Source: Robiginitomaculum sp.
GTDB lineage: Bacteria; Pseudomonadota; Alphaproteobacteria; Caulobacterales; Maricaulaceae
Assembly: GCA_016765135.1 (NCBI GenBank)
Contig: JAESQN010000044.1
Span: forward strand, 188,001 to 252,000
DNA: 64,000 nt
Direction: 5' to 3'
Position 1 is the stretch's first letter; every line of letters starts with the position of its first letter. The position numbers were made by a program, and so were the translations under genes. Below, piece after piece: positions 8,278 through 16,176 of the stretch. The notes under the pieces are model-generated. The model did no database searches. It was not told where the DNA came from and was given only the letters and a program-made list of their open reading frames with translations.

Positions 8278-8936
8278 CATTTTTACCAGCTCAAAATTCG
8301 CAACCCCCTTGCGGACCGACACTGATTGCGGTTTTGAAAACTTACATAATTTCATATCTGGCTATCTAGTTTTCCATCTCAAATTAAAAATACAAAACTA
8401 GTTTTATATTTTTATATTATTGCCGCTGGATTGGTAAATTTGTACGGGTAAAGCTGCATGGGATATGGTCGGTTTTATCCAGCACTAAATTTGCCGCACC
8501 CTTGCGGAGCGGTGGTTTATTTTTCGTTTCGGTCATTCCCCAAAACGGGACGCCCGTGTGGTCTTGCCCCTCACTGGAATACCAGATTAGAGCGCTTAGT
8601 TTTGTTTCGTGAAGTTTAAAACCACACGGCGGCGTCTTTTCACATAGGGGGCCCGTAGGTTAGTCAAGAACCAAGGACCTCTCCCGGAGCCGGCCGACCA
8701 CTCCACGCATTGGAGCATCCACACCGACAAACACCGTCTCCCATCCAGCCAGCCAACGATCGCTTGCCTGTCCCTGACGGAAGAATATTTGTAATATAGC
8801 CTGGCGCAGTCAGTCATGGAAATATCTTCCAAATAAATTTATATCCTGTTGAAAACACTTTGGTTTTCACTCTAACAATCATGGAAATACCCCGTATTTT
8901 ATCCCGCATTTTATAAAGAGGAGAAAATAAGAAAAT
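8278..8936. other. Long intergenic stretch without a convincing gene
   Basis: These 660 bp separate the lipoate operon from the sHdr promoter. The first part is AT rich and contains a 12-bp palindrome AAAACTAGTTTT (near 8395-8406). A short hairpin CCGCA-CCCT-TGCGG (8494-8507), followed by a T-rich run, could be a weak terminator. From about 8620 to 8785 the composition turns GC rich with several small hairpins (CTCCA-CGCAT-TGGAG at 8700-8714), then AT rich again. The GC-rich block could be a structured RNA on either strand; I see no diagnostic tRNA, tmRNA, RNase P or SRP motif. Confidence 0.5.
8494..8526 (+). terminator. Weak terminator-like hairpin after the lipoate operon
   Basis: A 5-bp stem CCGCA/TGCGG with loop CCCT is followed 8 bases later by TTTATTTTT. 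It lies about 215 bp after the GATase-fold gene. The stem is short, so this is a tentative call. Confidence 0.3.
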
Positions 8937-8939
8937 TTG

Positions 8940-8968
8940 TTGCGTTTATTAGCATTATCTAATATAAT
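8940..8968 (+). promoter_or_regulatory. Promoter of the sHdr operon with embedded palindromic operator
   Basis: TTGCGT at 8940-8945 and a perfect TATAAT at 8963-8968 are separated by 17 bp. The inverted repeat TATTAG-N6-CTAATA (8947-8964) fills the spacer and touches the -10 box, the classical position for a repressor. The same repeat precedes lipS1. Transcription should start near 8975, giving a 20-25 base leader before dsrE3. Confidence 0.65.
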
Positions 8969-8997
8969 GATGAAAACGTATAAAAAGGGACACACTT

Positions 8998-9378
8998 ATG
9001 GCTGAGAAATTGATCATTGTTATGGCGAACACCGATCCGAAAAATCCCGAAGAACTGGGTGCGCCGTTCTTTCAAGCCACTGTGGCGGCGGCTATGGATT
9101 ATGAGGTTGAAGTGATCTGTACGGCCACGTCCGGGATTTTGATGAAAAAAGGCTTTGCCGAAAAACTGTTTGTCAAAGAAGGCTCCCACAAAAACGTCTA
9201 TGAGTTTATCAAAGACGCCCATGAGGCCGGGGTGAAGTTTTTGTGTTGTTCGCCCAATCTTGATCTGTTTGATATGACCAAGGATGACCTTATCCCGGAA
9301 TGCTCCGGCATTGTCGGCGGGGCTTATCTGATCGAGGAATTGATGGAAGAAGACGACACCAGGGTCATGACTTACTAG
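8998..9378 (+). CDS. dsrE3: DsrE3-type sulfur carrier
   Basis: The 126-residue DsrE-fold protein has adjacent cysteines at C83 and C84 (VKFLCCSPNLD), the position at which DsrE3C-type sulfur carriers of sHdr clusters hold their persulfide-bearing Cys pair. Another cysteine is C41. Its expected role is to shuttle sulfane sulfur in the cytoplasm, usually together with TusA, to the sHdr complex. It is the first gene behind the sHdr promoter and lies 9 bp upstream of shdrC1. No tusA gene is visible in this window, so the partner must be encoded elsewhere or be replaced. The DsrE3C subtype is my inference from the Cys pair and context. Confidence 0.8.
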   Translation: MAEKLIIVMANTDPKNPEELGAPFFQATVAAAMDYEVEVICTATSGILMKKGFAEKLFVKEGSHKNVYEFIKDAHEAGVKFLCCSPNLDLFDMTKDDLIPECSGIVGGAYLIEELMEEDDTRVMTY

Positions 9379-9387
9379 GGGGATTTT

Positions 9388-10137
9388 ATGGGACATCATT
9401 CCAATACGACCCGTGTTCAAGAACATATCGGCGACCCTTATGAGGGTAGTGAGGAAGTACCCCGCGCCCTTTTGGAAGAGATATTTCAAGATATTCAAAG
9501 CGACTTGCGTTATGATTACGAGTTAAACGGTTGTTTAAATTGCGGTATTTGTACGGCCACTTGTCCGGCGGCCCATTATTACGACTTTTCCCCCCGCGAG
9601 ATTGTACAGCTTCTCTGGACCGAAAATCTTGAGGGCATTTATGATGCCATGCAGGAAAAAATCTGGTCGTGCGCTCAATGTTATACCTGTGCTGCCCGCT
9701 GCCCGTTTGGAAATTCTCCAGGCGGGCTTGTCATGTTGATGCGCGAAGCGGCGATCAAGCACGGTATGGAAACGGCGAAATCCGTGCTGCGGCCATTTTC
9801 GCGGGTGATGCTGAAACTAATTTCTACGGGTAATCAGCTGTCACCAGACATGATCAACCCGGATCATTTTCCCGATTGGGGGCCGAATATCTGTAAGGTG
9901 GATGCACCGCTAAAGCTGTTGCGCCAGGCCATTCCGGTGCCGACCTTGAACACCATAAAAACCGCATGGGAAACCAATCTGAAAACCTCCATCGAGCTTT
10001 ATACCATCTGGGAAGAAACAGGAGTTTTGGATCAGTTGGAGACCATCGACGAAAACCTGTTTGATGTGATTATCGACATAATGGACGAAAAACGTGACGA
10101 CTGGGATGATTACCTGGATGAAATAGATGAGGAATAA
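9388..10137 (+). CDS. shdrC1: sHdr complex iron-sulfur subunit C1
   Basis: The 249-residue protein carries two 4Fe-4S motifs of the CX2CX2CX3CP type, at C49/C52/C55/C59 and C95/C98/C101/C105, as in HdrC of methanogen heterodisulfide reductase. It is cytoplasmic, without membrane segments. HdrC subunits relay electrons between the HdrB catalytic cubanes and HdrA. It is followed 2 bp later by shdrB1 and is the first of the conserved series C1-B1-A-Hyp-C2-B2. The C-terminal 40 residues are strongly acidic. Confidence 0.9.
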   Translation: MGHHSNTTRVQEHIGDPYEGSEEVPRALLEEIFQDIQSDLRYDYELNGCLNCGICTATCPAAHYYDFSPREIVQLLWTENLEGIYDAMQEKIWSCAQCYTCAARCPFGNSPGGLVMLMREAAIKHGMETAKSVLRPFSRVMLKLISTGNQLSPDMINPDHFPDWGPNICKVDAPLKLLRQAIPVPTLNTIKTAWETNLKTSIELYTIWEETGVLDQLETIDENLFDVIIDIMDEKRDDWDDYLDEIDEE

Positions 10138-10139
10138 GC

Positions 10140-11516
10140 ATGGCGAATGATGAGAAATTTACCGGGCACGGGGCGGAATGGCGCGATAGTAATCTAAGCG
10201 AAGCTGATGCGTTGACCGCGACTTCATGGGTCGAGGCCAAGATCGACAAACGCTCCATGCTGACCAATAAAGACCGTGTCCATGATATACGCGATGTTAT
10301 GTGGCAGTTGGAAAAAGAGGGCGAGATTAAAGTCCACCGGGTCACGGACGAACACGAACCGCGTATTGCAAAAACCCTGTACGGCTGGGATAAAAAAATC
10401 CCGACCCGGCAACTTTGGCACCATAAATCCTGCGGTCAGTGCGGCAATATTCCGGGCTATCCCACGTCCCTTTTGTGGATGATGAACGAGATGGATATCC
10501 CATACCTTGACGAGACCGACCAGACATCTTGCACGGCGTGGAATTATCATGGTTCCGGTATTGGTAATATCGAGAGCCTGGCTGCCGTGTTTTTGCGCAA
10601 TTTCCATCAGGCTTATGTGTCGGCCAAGGCTGAAGGTTTGCCGGAGGGCTATTATTACCCGCTAGTCCATTGCGGCACGTCGTTCGGCAATTACAAGGAA
10701 GTGCGCGAATATTTGCTGCTGTCCGCCGAATTGCGTGAGCGGGTGGCGAAAATTTTGGGCAAATTAGACCGTCTTGTTGATGGCAAACTCCTCATCCCCG
10801 AAGAAGTCGTGCATTATTCCGAGTGGGTGCATGTGATGCGCCAGGATATTGCCGAGCGCCAGACCGTTGATGTGTCGAGCATCCGCGCTACCATTCACCC
10901 GGCTTGTCATGTTTACAAAATGGTGCCCCAAGATGTGATCTATGATGATGATGTGCTGGACGGGAACCGGGTGGCTGTTTCCACCGGAATTATGCAATCG
11001 CTCGGTGCGCAAATTATTGATTATTCGACCTGGTATGATTGTTGTGGTTTCGGGTTCAGGCATATCATTTCAGAGCGGGAATTTACCCGCTCTTTCGCCA
11101 TTGATCGCAAGATTAAAGTCGCCATCAATGAAGCCAATTCCGATGTGATGATCGGCCACGATACGGGCTGTATCACCACGCTGGACAAGAACCAGTGGAT
11201 TGCCAAGGCAGACCCGGACAATGCCGGTAAAAACTACGAATTGCCTGTAATTTCCGATATTCAGTTTGCGGCTTTGGCTTGCGGGGCTGACCCGTTCAAG
11301 ATTGTGCAAAGTCATTGGCACGCATCACCGTTCGAAAATCTGTTTAAGAAAATGGGTATTGATTGGGAAGCCAGAAAGGCGGATTTTGAAGCATACCTCA
11401 AACAAGTCGAGGCCGGAAACCCTGAAAATCTCTATGATCCGCGCCGCCGGATTACCGGTGGGCCGGGCTATATCAATGTTGAAGAACGTAAAAAACTGGG
11501 AATGATCGCATCATGA
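10140..11516 (+). CDS. shdrB1: sHdr complex catalytic-type subunit B1
   Basis: A 458-residue HdrB-like protein. Cysteines are grouped as in CCG-domain proteins: KSCGQCGN (C98, C101), later HPACHVY, then DCCGFGF and HDTGC. These would hold a non-cubane or otherwise unusual iron-sulfur site where a disulfide or persulfide is handled. It is longer than methanogen HdrB (about 290 residues), which is normal for sHdrB1. Its stop overlaps the start of shdrA (ATGA), which indicates coupled, stoichiometric synthesis. Confidence 0.9.
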   Translation: MANDEKFTGHGAEWRDSNLSEADALTATSWVEAKIDKRSMLTNKDRVHDIRDVMWQLEKEGEIKVHRVTDEHEPRIAKTLYGWDKKIPTRQLWHHKSCGQCGNIPGYPTSLLWMMNEMDIPYLDETDQTSCTAWNYHGSGIGNIESLAAVFLRNFHQAYVSAKAEGLPEGYYYPLVHCGTSFGNYKEVREYLLLSAELRERVAKILGKLDRLVDGKLLIPEEVVHYSEWVHVMRQDIAERQTVDVSSIRATIHPACHVYKMVPQDVIYDDDVLDGNRVAVSTGIMQSLGAQIIDYSTWYDCCGFGFRHIISEREFTRSFAIDRKIKVAINEANSDVMIGHDTGCITTLDKNQWIAKADPDNAGKNYELPVISDIQFAALACGADPFKIVQSHWHASPFENLFKKMGIDWEARKADFEAYLKQVEAGNPENLYDPRRRITGGPGYINVEERKKLGMIAS

Positions 11517-12547
11517 GTAAACCTATATTAGTCGTCGGCGGCGGCCCGGCGGGCCTTTCCGCCGCTCATTCTTTGGCTTCATTGGGCCAAAAAGTGGTAC
11601 TGGTTGAAAAAGAAGATATTCTGGGTGGTGCGCCTATACTCTCGGGCTATTCCAAACTGGTTCCCAGCGGTGAATGGGCCAAGGATGCCATTGGCTCCAT
11701 GGTCGACCGGGTTGAAAAAAACAAACTCATCACCGTGCATACGGGGGCGTCCGTGAAGGAATTTTCCGGCAAACCGGGCAATTTCAAAGTGACTTTCTCC
11801 ACCGAAAAAGCCGCCAACGTATCTGCGACAATCCTGTGTACTGGCTTTACCCATTTCGATAGCGTCAACAAGCCGGAATGGGGCTTTGGCACATATCCGG
11901 ACGTTGTGACGACGACACAAGTCGAGCAGATGATTTCGAGTGGGCAGGGTGTACGCCGCCCTTCAAACGGGGAGAAGCCCAAGCGTGTGGCCATATTGCT
12001 CTGCGTAGGTTCCCGTGACCGGCAAATTGGCCGCGAATGGTGCTCGAAAATTTGTTGTTCTGTATCTGCTAAAATGGGCATGGAAATCCGCGAGGAATTA
12101 CCAGACTGCCATGTCTATATCTATTATATGGATATTCGCACATTCGGTCTTTACGAGGAAGTTTACTGGAAATCTCAGGAAGAGTATAAAGTCAAATATA
12201 TCAAGGCAAGGATTGCCGAGGTCACGTCTGACGGTGATAAAATCATCGTCAAGGGCGAGGACACGCTGGTCAAACGCCCGATCACCATTCCGTTTGATTT
12301 GGTCGTCCACGCTATCGGCATGGACCCCAATGTGGACAATATGTTGATCTCCAGCATTTTCGGCGTTGATCTGCACCATTGGGGCTTTCTGGATCAGGAA
12401 AACATGTACGGCACGGCTGGCGCCACCAGCCGGGCAGGGGTGTTCGTCGCCGGCGCGGCCACTGGCCCGGAAACCATTGATGACAGCATCGCCCAAGGCG
12501 CGGCGGCGGCCATGTCGGCGCTGGCTAGTAATGTCAGCTTGGATTGA
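11513..12547 (+). CDS. shdrA: sHdr complex flavoprotein subunit A
   Basis: The 344-residue protein has an FAD-binding Rossmann motif at its N-terminus (VVGGGPAGLSAAHS), the HdrA segment with cysteines (LLCVGSRDRQ...WCSKICCSV), and a C-terminal FAD motif ending GAATGPETIDDSIAQGAAAA. It is much shorter than methanogen HdrA because the extra ferredoxin-like domains are absent, as in the sHdr group. It is expected to hold FAD and one cluster and to pass electrons from sulfur oxidation to an acceptor, with the lipoyl arm of LbpA as proposed partner. About 185 bp containing palindromes separate it from the next gene of the series. Confidence 0.9.
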   Translation: MSKPILVVGGGPAGLSAAHSLASLGQKVVLVEKEDILGGAPILSGYSKLVPSGEWAKDAIGSMVDRVEKNKLITVHTGASVKEFSGKPGNFKVTFSTEKAANVSATILCTGFTHFDSVNKPEWGFGTYPDVVTTTQVEQMISSGQGVRRPSNGEKPKRVAILLCVGSRDRQIGREWCSKICCSVSAKMGMEIREELPDCHVYIYYMDIRTFGLYEEVYWKSQEEYKVKYIKARIAEVTSDGDKIIVKGEDTLVKRPITIPFDLVVHAIGMDPNVDNMLISSIFGVDLHHWGFLDQENMYGTAGATSRAGVFVAGAATGPETIDDSIAQGAAAAMSALASNVSLD

Positions 12548-12598
12548 TTGGTTGTAAAATGATTGAGCATAAACCGATACCTTTCCTCCACTCCGCTC

Positions 12599-12708
12599 AT
12601 ACCCAGCTTGACTGGGTATCCAGTCTCTTAACAAACATGTGCGAGCAAAAAGCTCGCCCTTTATGCGCTGGATACCCGGCCATCGTTTATGAAAATTGGG
12701 CCGGGTAT
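12599..12708. repeat. Cluster of palindromes between shdrA and shdrHyp
   Basis: Three inverted repeats lie in a row: ATACCCAG/CTGGGTAT (12599-12619), GCGAGC/GCTCGC (12641-12657) and ATACCCGGCC/GGCCGGGTAT (12672-12708). The first and last share the sequence of REP-like elements (TCATACCC...GGGTATCCAG). They interrupt an otherwise tightly packed operon and could stabilise or attenuate the transcript. Confidence 0.7.
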
Positions 12709-12731
12709 GAACGGGGTGTGGGGTAAAATTT

Positions 12732-13604
12732 ATGGCGTCATTCTTCAACAGGTTTAAAGCTAAGGGGGAGGCAGTTGCCGCTCCGGCACCGCCTGTGGTG
12801 GCGCTTGAACTCAGCGGGCCTGTATTGGCGGAGACTTTAGCCGCGCTGTTGTCGTCTTGTGATGCGGACGGCGGCATTGAGCGTTATGTGGAGGCGGTCA
12901 AGTTTAAAACCGCCCTGTTTCAAGATGCGTTCAAGGACGGCGGCGACGGTTTGACGGCGGAGAACTTCCTTAAACTTTGCATGTTCATGCCAACCGTGCG
13001 GCGCAGAATTGGTGATTATGTGGAGCCGGATAAATACCCGGATTTGCTCGCCGCTATGAAAACCTTGTTTGGCTCCGGCGACATCAATGCCCGCATAACC
13101 GCGTTTCAAAACCGCTTTCCCAAAGATAAAAAACACCGCTGGGTCAAGGATTTGGCTACGGAGATTTTGCACAATACCGACCCGGAATTGTATCCTTTAA
13201 TGCACCGCTGGGTCTGGGACCGCAAAGCCAATTCCGGGGTTATCCGCGAGGTTTGGCACGGCAATGTTGATGACGTGACTTTGGATGTGCCGGACGAATA
13301 CGAGACTTTCCTGAAACTGCGCGAGGAGCTTTCGGGCTATCTGACCGAGAACGGGATTTACGCGGATGTGCTGGTCTATGTGGATTTATTGTGTGCGCAA
13401 ATTTACGCTGGATATATTGCCGCCCAAGGTGGGCTGTATCTCAAGGCTGATTTTTCGTCCACACAAGAACCCATCGTGTTCACCCGCCGCTTGCTCGGCT
13501 TGGACGGTGTGGCGGCGAAATCCAGCCTGGATATTCCGCCGTCAGTGATTGAAGGTGAGGCGAAGGCTGTGCAATCCATTCTACGCTTAAACGGGAGTTT
13601 ATAA
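12732..13604 (+). CDS. sHdr-associated protein sHdrHyp
   Basis: This 290-residue protein lies between shdrA and shdrC2, the invariant place of the Hyp gene in sHdr clusters. The N-terminal 35 residues (rich in Ala and Pro) look unstructured. The remainder is largely helical, with a conserved-looking block KHRWVKDLATEILHNTDPELYPLMHRW broken here only for description. It has few cysteines and no signal peptide or membrane segment. Its function in the complex is not known to me; a structural or assembly role is plausible. The next gene starts 1 bp after the stop, behind GGGAG. Confidence 0.8.
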   Translation: MASFFNRFKAKGEAVAAPAPPVVALELSGPVLAETLAALLSSCDADGGIERYVEAVKFKTALFQDAFKDGGDGLTAENFLKLCMFMPTVRRRIGDYVEPDKYPDLLAAMKTLFGSGDINARITAFQNRFPKDKKHRWVKDLATEILHNTDPELYPLMHRWVWDRKANSGVIREVWHGNVDDVTLDVPDEYETFLKLREELSGYLTENGIYADVLVYVDLLCAQIYAGYIAAQGGLYLKADFSSTQEPIVFTRRLLGLDGVAAKSSLDIPPSVIEGEAKAVQSILRLNGSL

Positions 13605-13605
13605 T

Positions 13606-14346
13606 ATGGCTATCCATGAAAAAAGCCTGATCAGACCGGAAAATATCACTACCCATGATAATTTGATCATCGACGGTATTGATGTGTCCGGCGACTGGTC
13701 AACTTTTATCCGTACCCGTGTGGTCTCGGATTATAATGAGGATTTGGAAGAAGAGATTGCGGCCATGCCGGGCGGGGAATATATTCACCGCTGTTGGCAA
13801 TGTGGGTCGTGCACCAATTCGTGTACGGTCAATGCCGAAAACCCGGATTTCAACCCGCGCTACTGGATTTATCTCATCCGTATGGGTATGGAAGACGAGC
13901 TTTTGCGCGACAAAGATATCATCTGGCAATGTGTGTCGTGCAATAAATGCACCTCCGCTTGCCCGCGTGATGTGGAGCCGGAAGGGGTGATGAAAGCCAC
14001 CGCCCACTGGATGGAGCTTAAAGGTCACACCCCGCCGTCAAATTCAACGATTTTCGACGATATATTCACCGAACAAGTGATAAAATATGGCCGTATTGAA
14101 GACGGGGAAGTGCTGAAAGATTTCATGAAAAAATCCGGGCAACCCCTGATGCAAGACTGGATTGTGCAAATGGTCAAACAGATGATCAAAGGTTTGCCGG
14201 TCATGTCATTGATGAAAATGGGCTGGGCGACCATATTCCATCCCAAGACTAAAAACTGGGCCAAAGCTAGAGACGCCATCAACGAACATATTGCCGAAGA
14301 GCATGCCGCCCAGAAAAAGGCGCTCGGTTTAGAGAGTGTGGAGTAG
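13606..14346 (+). CDS. shdrC2: sHdr complex iron-sulfur subunit C2
   Basis: A second HdrC-like protein of 246 residues with two 4Fe-4S motifs: C63/C66/C69/C73 (CWQCGSCTNSC) and C109/C112/C115/C119 (CVSCNKCTSACP). It pairs with sHdrB2 as C1 pairs with B1. The product should be cytoplasmic. It lies 3 bp upstream of shdrB2. Sequence around the clusters differs clearly from C1, as expected for an old duplication. Confidence 0.9.
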   Translation: MAIHEKSLIRPENITTHDNLIIDGIDVSGDWSTFIRTRVVSDYNEDLEEEIAAMPGGEYIHRCWQCGSCTNSCTVNAENPDFNPRYWIYLIRMGMEDELLRDKDIIWQCVSCNKCTSACPRDVEPEGVMKATAHWMELKGHTPPSNSTIFDDIFTEQVIKYGRIEDGEVLKDFMKKSGQPLMQDWIVQMVKQMIKGLPVMSLMKMGWATIFHPKTKNWAKARDAINEHIAEEHAAQKKALGLESVE

Positions 14347-14349
14347 ACA

Positions 14350-15303
14350 ATGACAACACTTATCGACAAAATTGATCGTAAAAAGAAGTACAAAAAGGTC
14401 GCCTATTATCCGGGGTGCGCCTTGGAGGGTTCGGCCCAGCCTTATGATAAATCCACCCGCGCAGTAGGGAAAGAGCTTGGGCTTGAACTGGTCGAGATCA
14501 AGGACTGGAATTGCTGCGGGGCTATGGAAGTTAAAAATATCGACCCGGAAATTCAAACTTATTTATCGTCCCGGGTACTGTCCGATGCCCAGCATAAATC
14601 CAAGCAAGATGTGGTCATGGCACCGTGTAATGGCTGTTATCATAACTTGAAAAAAGCCGAGTATGACCTTGAAAACAAAGATAAATCTCGTGCCGTCACC
14701 GAGAAAATATCCAAAAAAGCTGGCCATGAAACCTATAAATCAGGCGATGTAGAAACCATCCATGCGCTCGACTGGATTAAATTTGGCTACGGTGAGGAGG
14801 AGTTGAAAGCAAAAATAAAAGGTGGCCTCAAGGGTTTGAAAGTTGCTAGTTATTACGGCTGTATGTACACGCGCCCCCGCCACATTTTCCCCGAAAAAGA
14901 CCAGGGCGGCGATAGTGAAAGTACGTCAAAGCCCCATTATATGGACGACCTGCTGGCCATAGCCGGTGCGGAAAATGTCGAATTTCCGCTTAAAACCGCC
15001 TGTTGCGGCGGTGCTCATACGCTATCTGATTCGGATATGTCCACCAAGTTGGTGCTGAACATATTAGAAGCCGCCGAAGCCGCCGGGGCCGAGGTTATCG
15101 CCACGGAATGCCCGACTTGTCATTCAGGTTTGGAAATGCACCAAATCCGCGCCCTCAAGCGCCTGTCCAAAAACACCAATGTCAAAGTGGTGTATTTCAC
15201 CCAACTCCTGGGCATGGCTATGGGCCTAAGTCCGCGCAAAGTCGGGCTGCACGCCAATATCTCCGACAGCGTAGGATTTATGAAACAAAAGGGCATTACG
15301 TGA
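14350..15303 (+). CDS. shdrB2: sHdr complex catalytic-type subunit B2
   Basis: The 317-residue protein has two full CCG domains: YYPGCALEGSA, WNCCGAME and APCNGCYH in the first half, then YYGCMYTRP, KTACCGGAH and TECPTCH in the second. This is the canonical HdrB pattern that binds two unusual clusters at the site of disulfide chemistry. It ends in TGA, which overlaps a GTG start for the next gene. Confidence 0.9.
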   Translation: MTTLIDKIDRKKKYKKVAYYPGCALEGSAQPYDKSTRAVGKELGLELVEIKDWNCCGAMEVKNIDPEIQTYLSSRVLSDAQHKSKQDVVMAPCNGCYHNLKKAEYDLENKDKSRAVTEKISKKAGHETYKSGDVETIHALDWIKFGYGEEELKAKIKGGLKGLKVASYYGCMYTRPRHIFPEKDQGGDSESTSKPHYMDDLLAIAGAENVEFPLKTACCGGAHTLSDSDMSTKLVLNILEAAEAAGAEVIATECPTCHSGLEMHQIRALKRLSKNTNVKVVYFTQLLGMAMGLSPRKVGLHANISDSVGFMKQKGIT

Positions 15304-15719
15304 GAACGGTTGCTGAACTGGAAGCTTGTGTTGAGGCATCCGCGCTAACAGCGGAAGAATGCCTGCGGGCGGGGGAAGATATCCTCATTCACTGGCTGCT
15401 CGCTCATGACCGCGAACCGACCCAGGACACCAAAGAGGGATTCCGCTTGCTGGCTTTGCAAAGACAAGGTTCCAAGGGTGACCCCAGCTTCAATGCGTGC
15501 CGGGAAACCTGCCGGGAACTGGCCTATCATTATAATCTCGTGACCCTGGAACCCGACCACAAAGATACCGGGAGCCGTCTGTCCATGGCATGGATGTTGG
15601 CAAAACATCTTGTATTGTTCGTGGGTGGTAAGCTACAAGTGGCAGAACTGGGCGAGTTTTGTTGCTCTTCCAAAGGTTTGCGGCTAAAGTCGGAAGCAGA
15701 ATCAGAACTAGGAATTTAA
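15300..15719 (+). CDS. Unknown 139-residue protein between shdrB2 and lbpA
   Basis: A GTG at 15300 overlaps the shdrB2 stop (GTGA) and opens 139 residues (VRTVAELEACVEA...). Much longer in-frame extensions exist upstream, but they lie inside shdrB2. The sequence looks helical and soluble. It has six cysteines: C10, C21, a CX3C pair at C67/C71 (NACRETCREL), and an adjacent pair C121/C122 near the C-terminus (GEFCCSSKG). A CC pair in a sulfur-handling operon recalls sulfur carriers. I do not recognise the family, and it is not one of the standard sHdr genes. Coupled translation with shdrB2 and the 1-bp gap to lbpA make it a real member of the operon. Confidence 0.75.
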   Translation: MRTVAELEACVEASALTAEECLRAGEDILIHWLLAHDREPTQDTKEGFRLLALQRQGSKGDPSFNACRETCRELAYHYNLVTLEPDHKDTGSRLSMAWMLAKHLVLFVGGKLQVAELGEFCCSSKGLRLKSEAESELGI

Positions 15720-15720
15720 T

Positions 15721-16158
15721 ATGGCCAATGTACGCGGATGTGAATTACCGGACGAATTGCTCTACGACGTAGAAAACCACACCTGGTTTTCCGAAGTAGG
15801 TGACGGCAATGTCAAAATGGGCATGACCACCATTGCCACGGCTTTGGCGGGCGAATTGGTGGCGTTTACACCTAAGAAAGTAGGCCGCAAAGTCCGCCCC
15901 GGCAAATCCTGCGCTACGGTGGAAAGCGGCAAATGGGTTGGCCCGGCCAAATCCATGGCTGGCGGCGAGGTCATTGATAATAACCAAGCATTGGTGGAAA
16001 ATCCCAACCTGGCCAATGAAGACCCGTATATAAACTGGATGGTGGTGCTGTCGCCGGACGATTGGGACGATGTTAAAGGTAATTTAACCCCCGGTAGCGA
16101 GGTTGAAGCGCCTTACGAAGCTAAAATGGATGCTGACGGTTTTGAAGGTTGTGGGTAA
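15721..16158 (+). CDS. lbpA: Lipoate-binding protein LbpA
   Basis: A GcvH-fold protein of 145 residues. The lipoylation site is K71 in CATVESGKWVGP, which differs from the VESVKAAS of the true GcvH in this window (23586). The segment AGELVAFTPKKVGRKVRPG forms the preceding hairpin. LbpA is essential in sHdr sulfur oxidation and carries a lipoyl arm thought to accept sulfur or electrons in the sHdr reaction. The nearby lipS1/lipT/lipS2/sLpl genes would build that arm. It is also longer at both ends than GcvH. The last residues, GFEGCG, include a cysteine. Confidence 0.9.
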   Translation: MANVRGCELPDELLYDVENHTWFSEVGDGNVKMGMTTIATALAGELVAFTPKKVGRKVRPGKSCATVESGKWVGPAKSMAGGEVIDNNQALVENPNLANEDPYINWMVVLSPDDWDDVKGNLTPGSEVEAPYEAKMDADGFEGCG

Positions 16159-16176
16159 TTCACAAAAGGTTCGTTT

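Noticed and set aside
8596-8832. Minus-strand open frame of 78 codons in the long intergenic region
   Set aside because: Composition is rich in Trp, Cys and Arg with no ribosome binding site or family pattern; the GC-rich hairpins better explain the open frame.
15108-15299. Extended N-terminus for the gene before lbpA
   Set aside because: The extension overlaps the end of shdrB2 and reads as its shadow; the GTG at 15300 gives the usual overlapping start.
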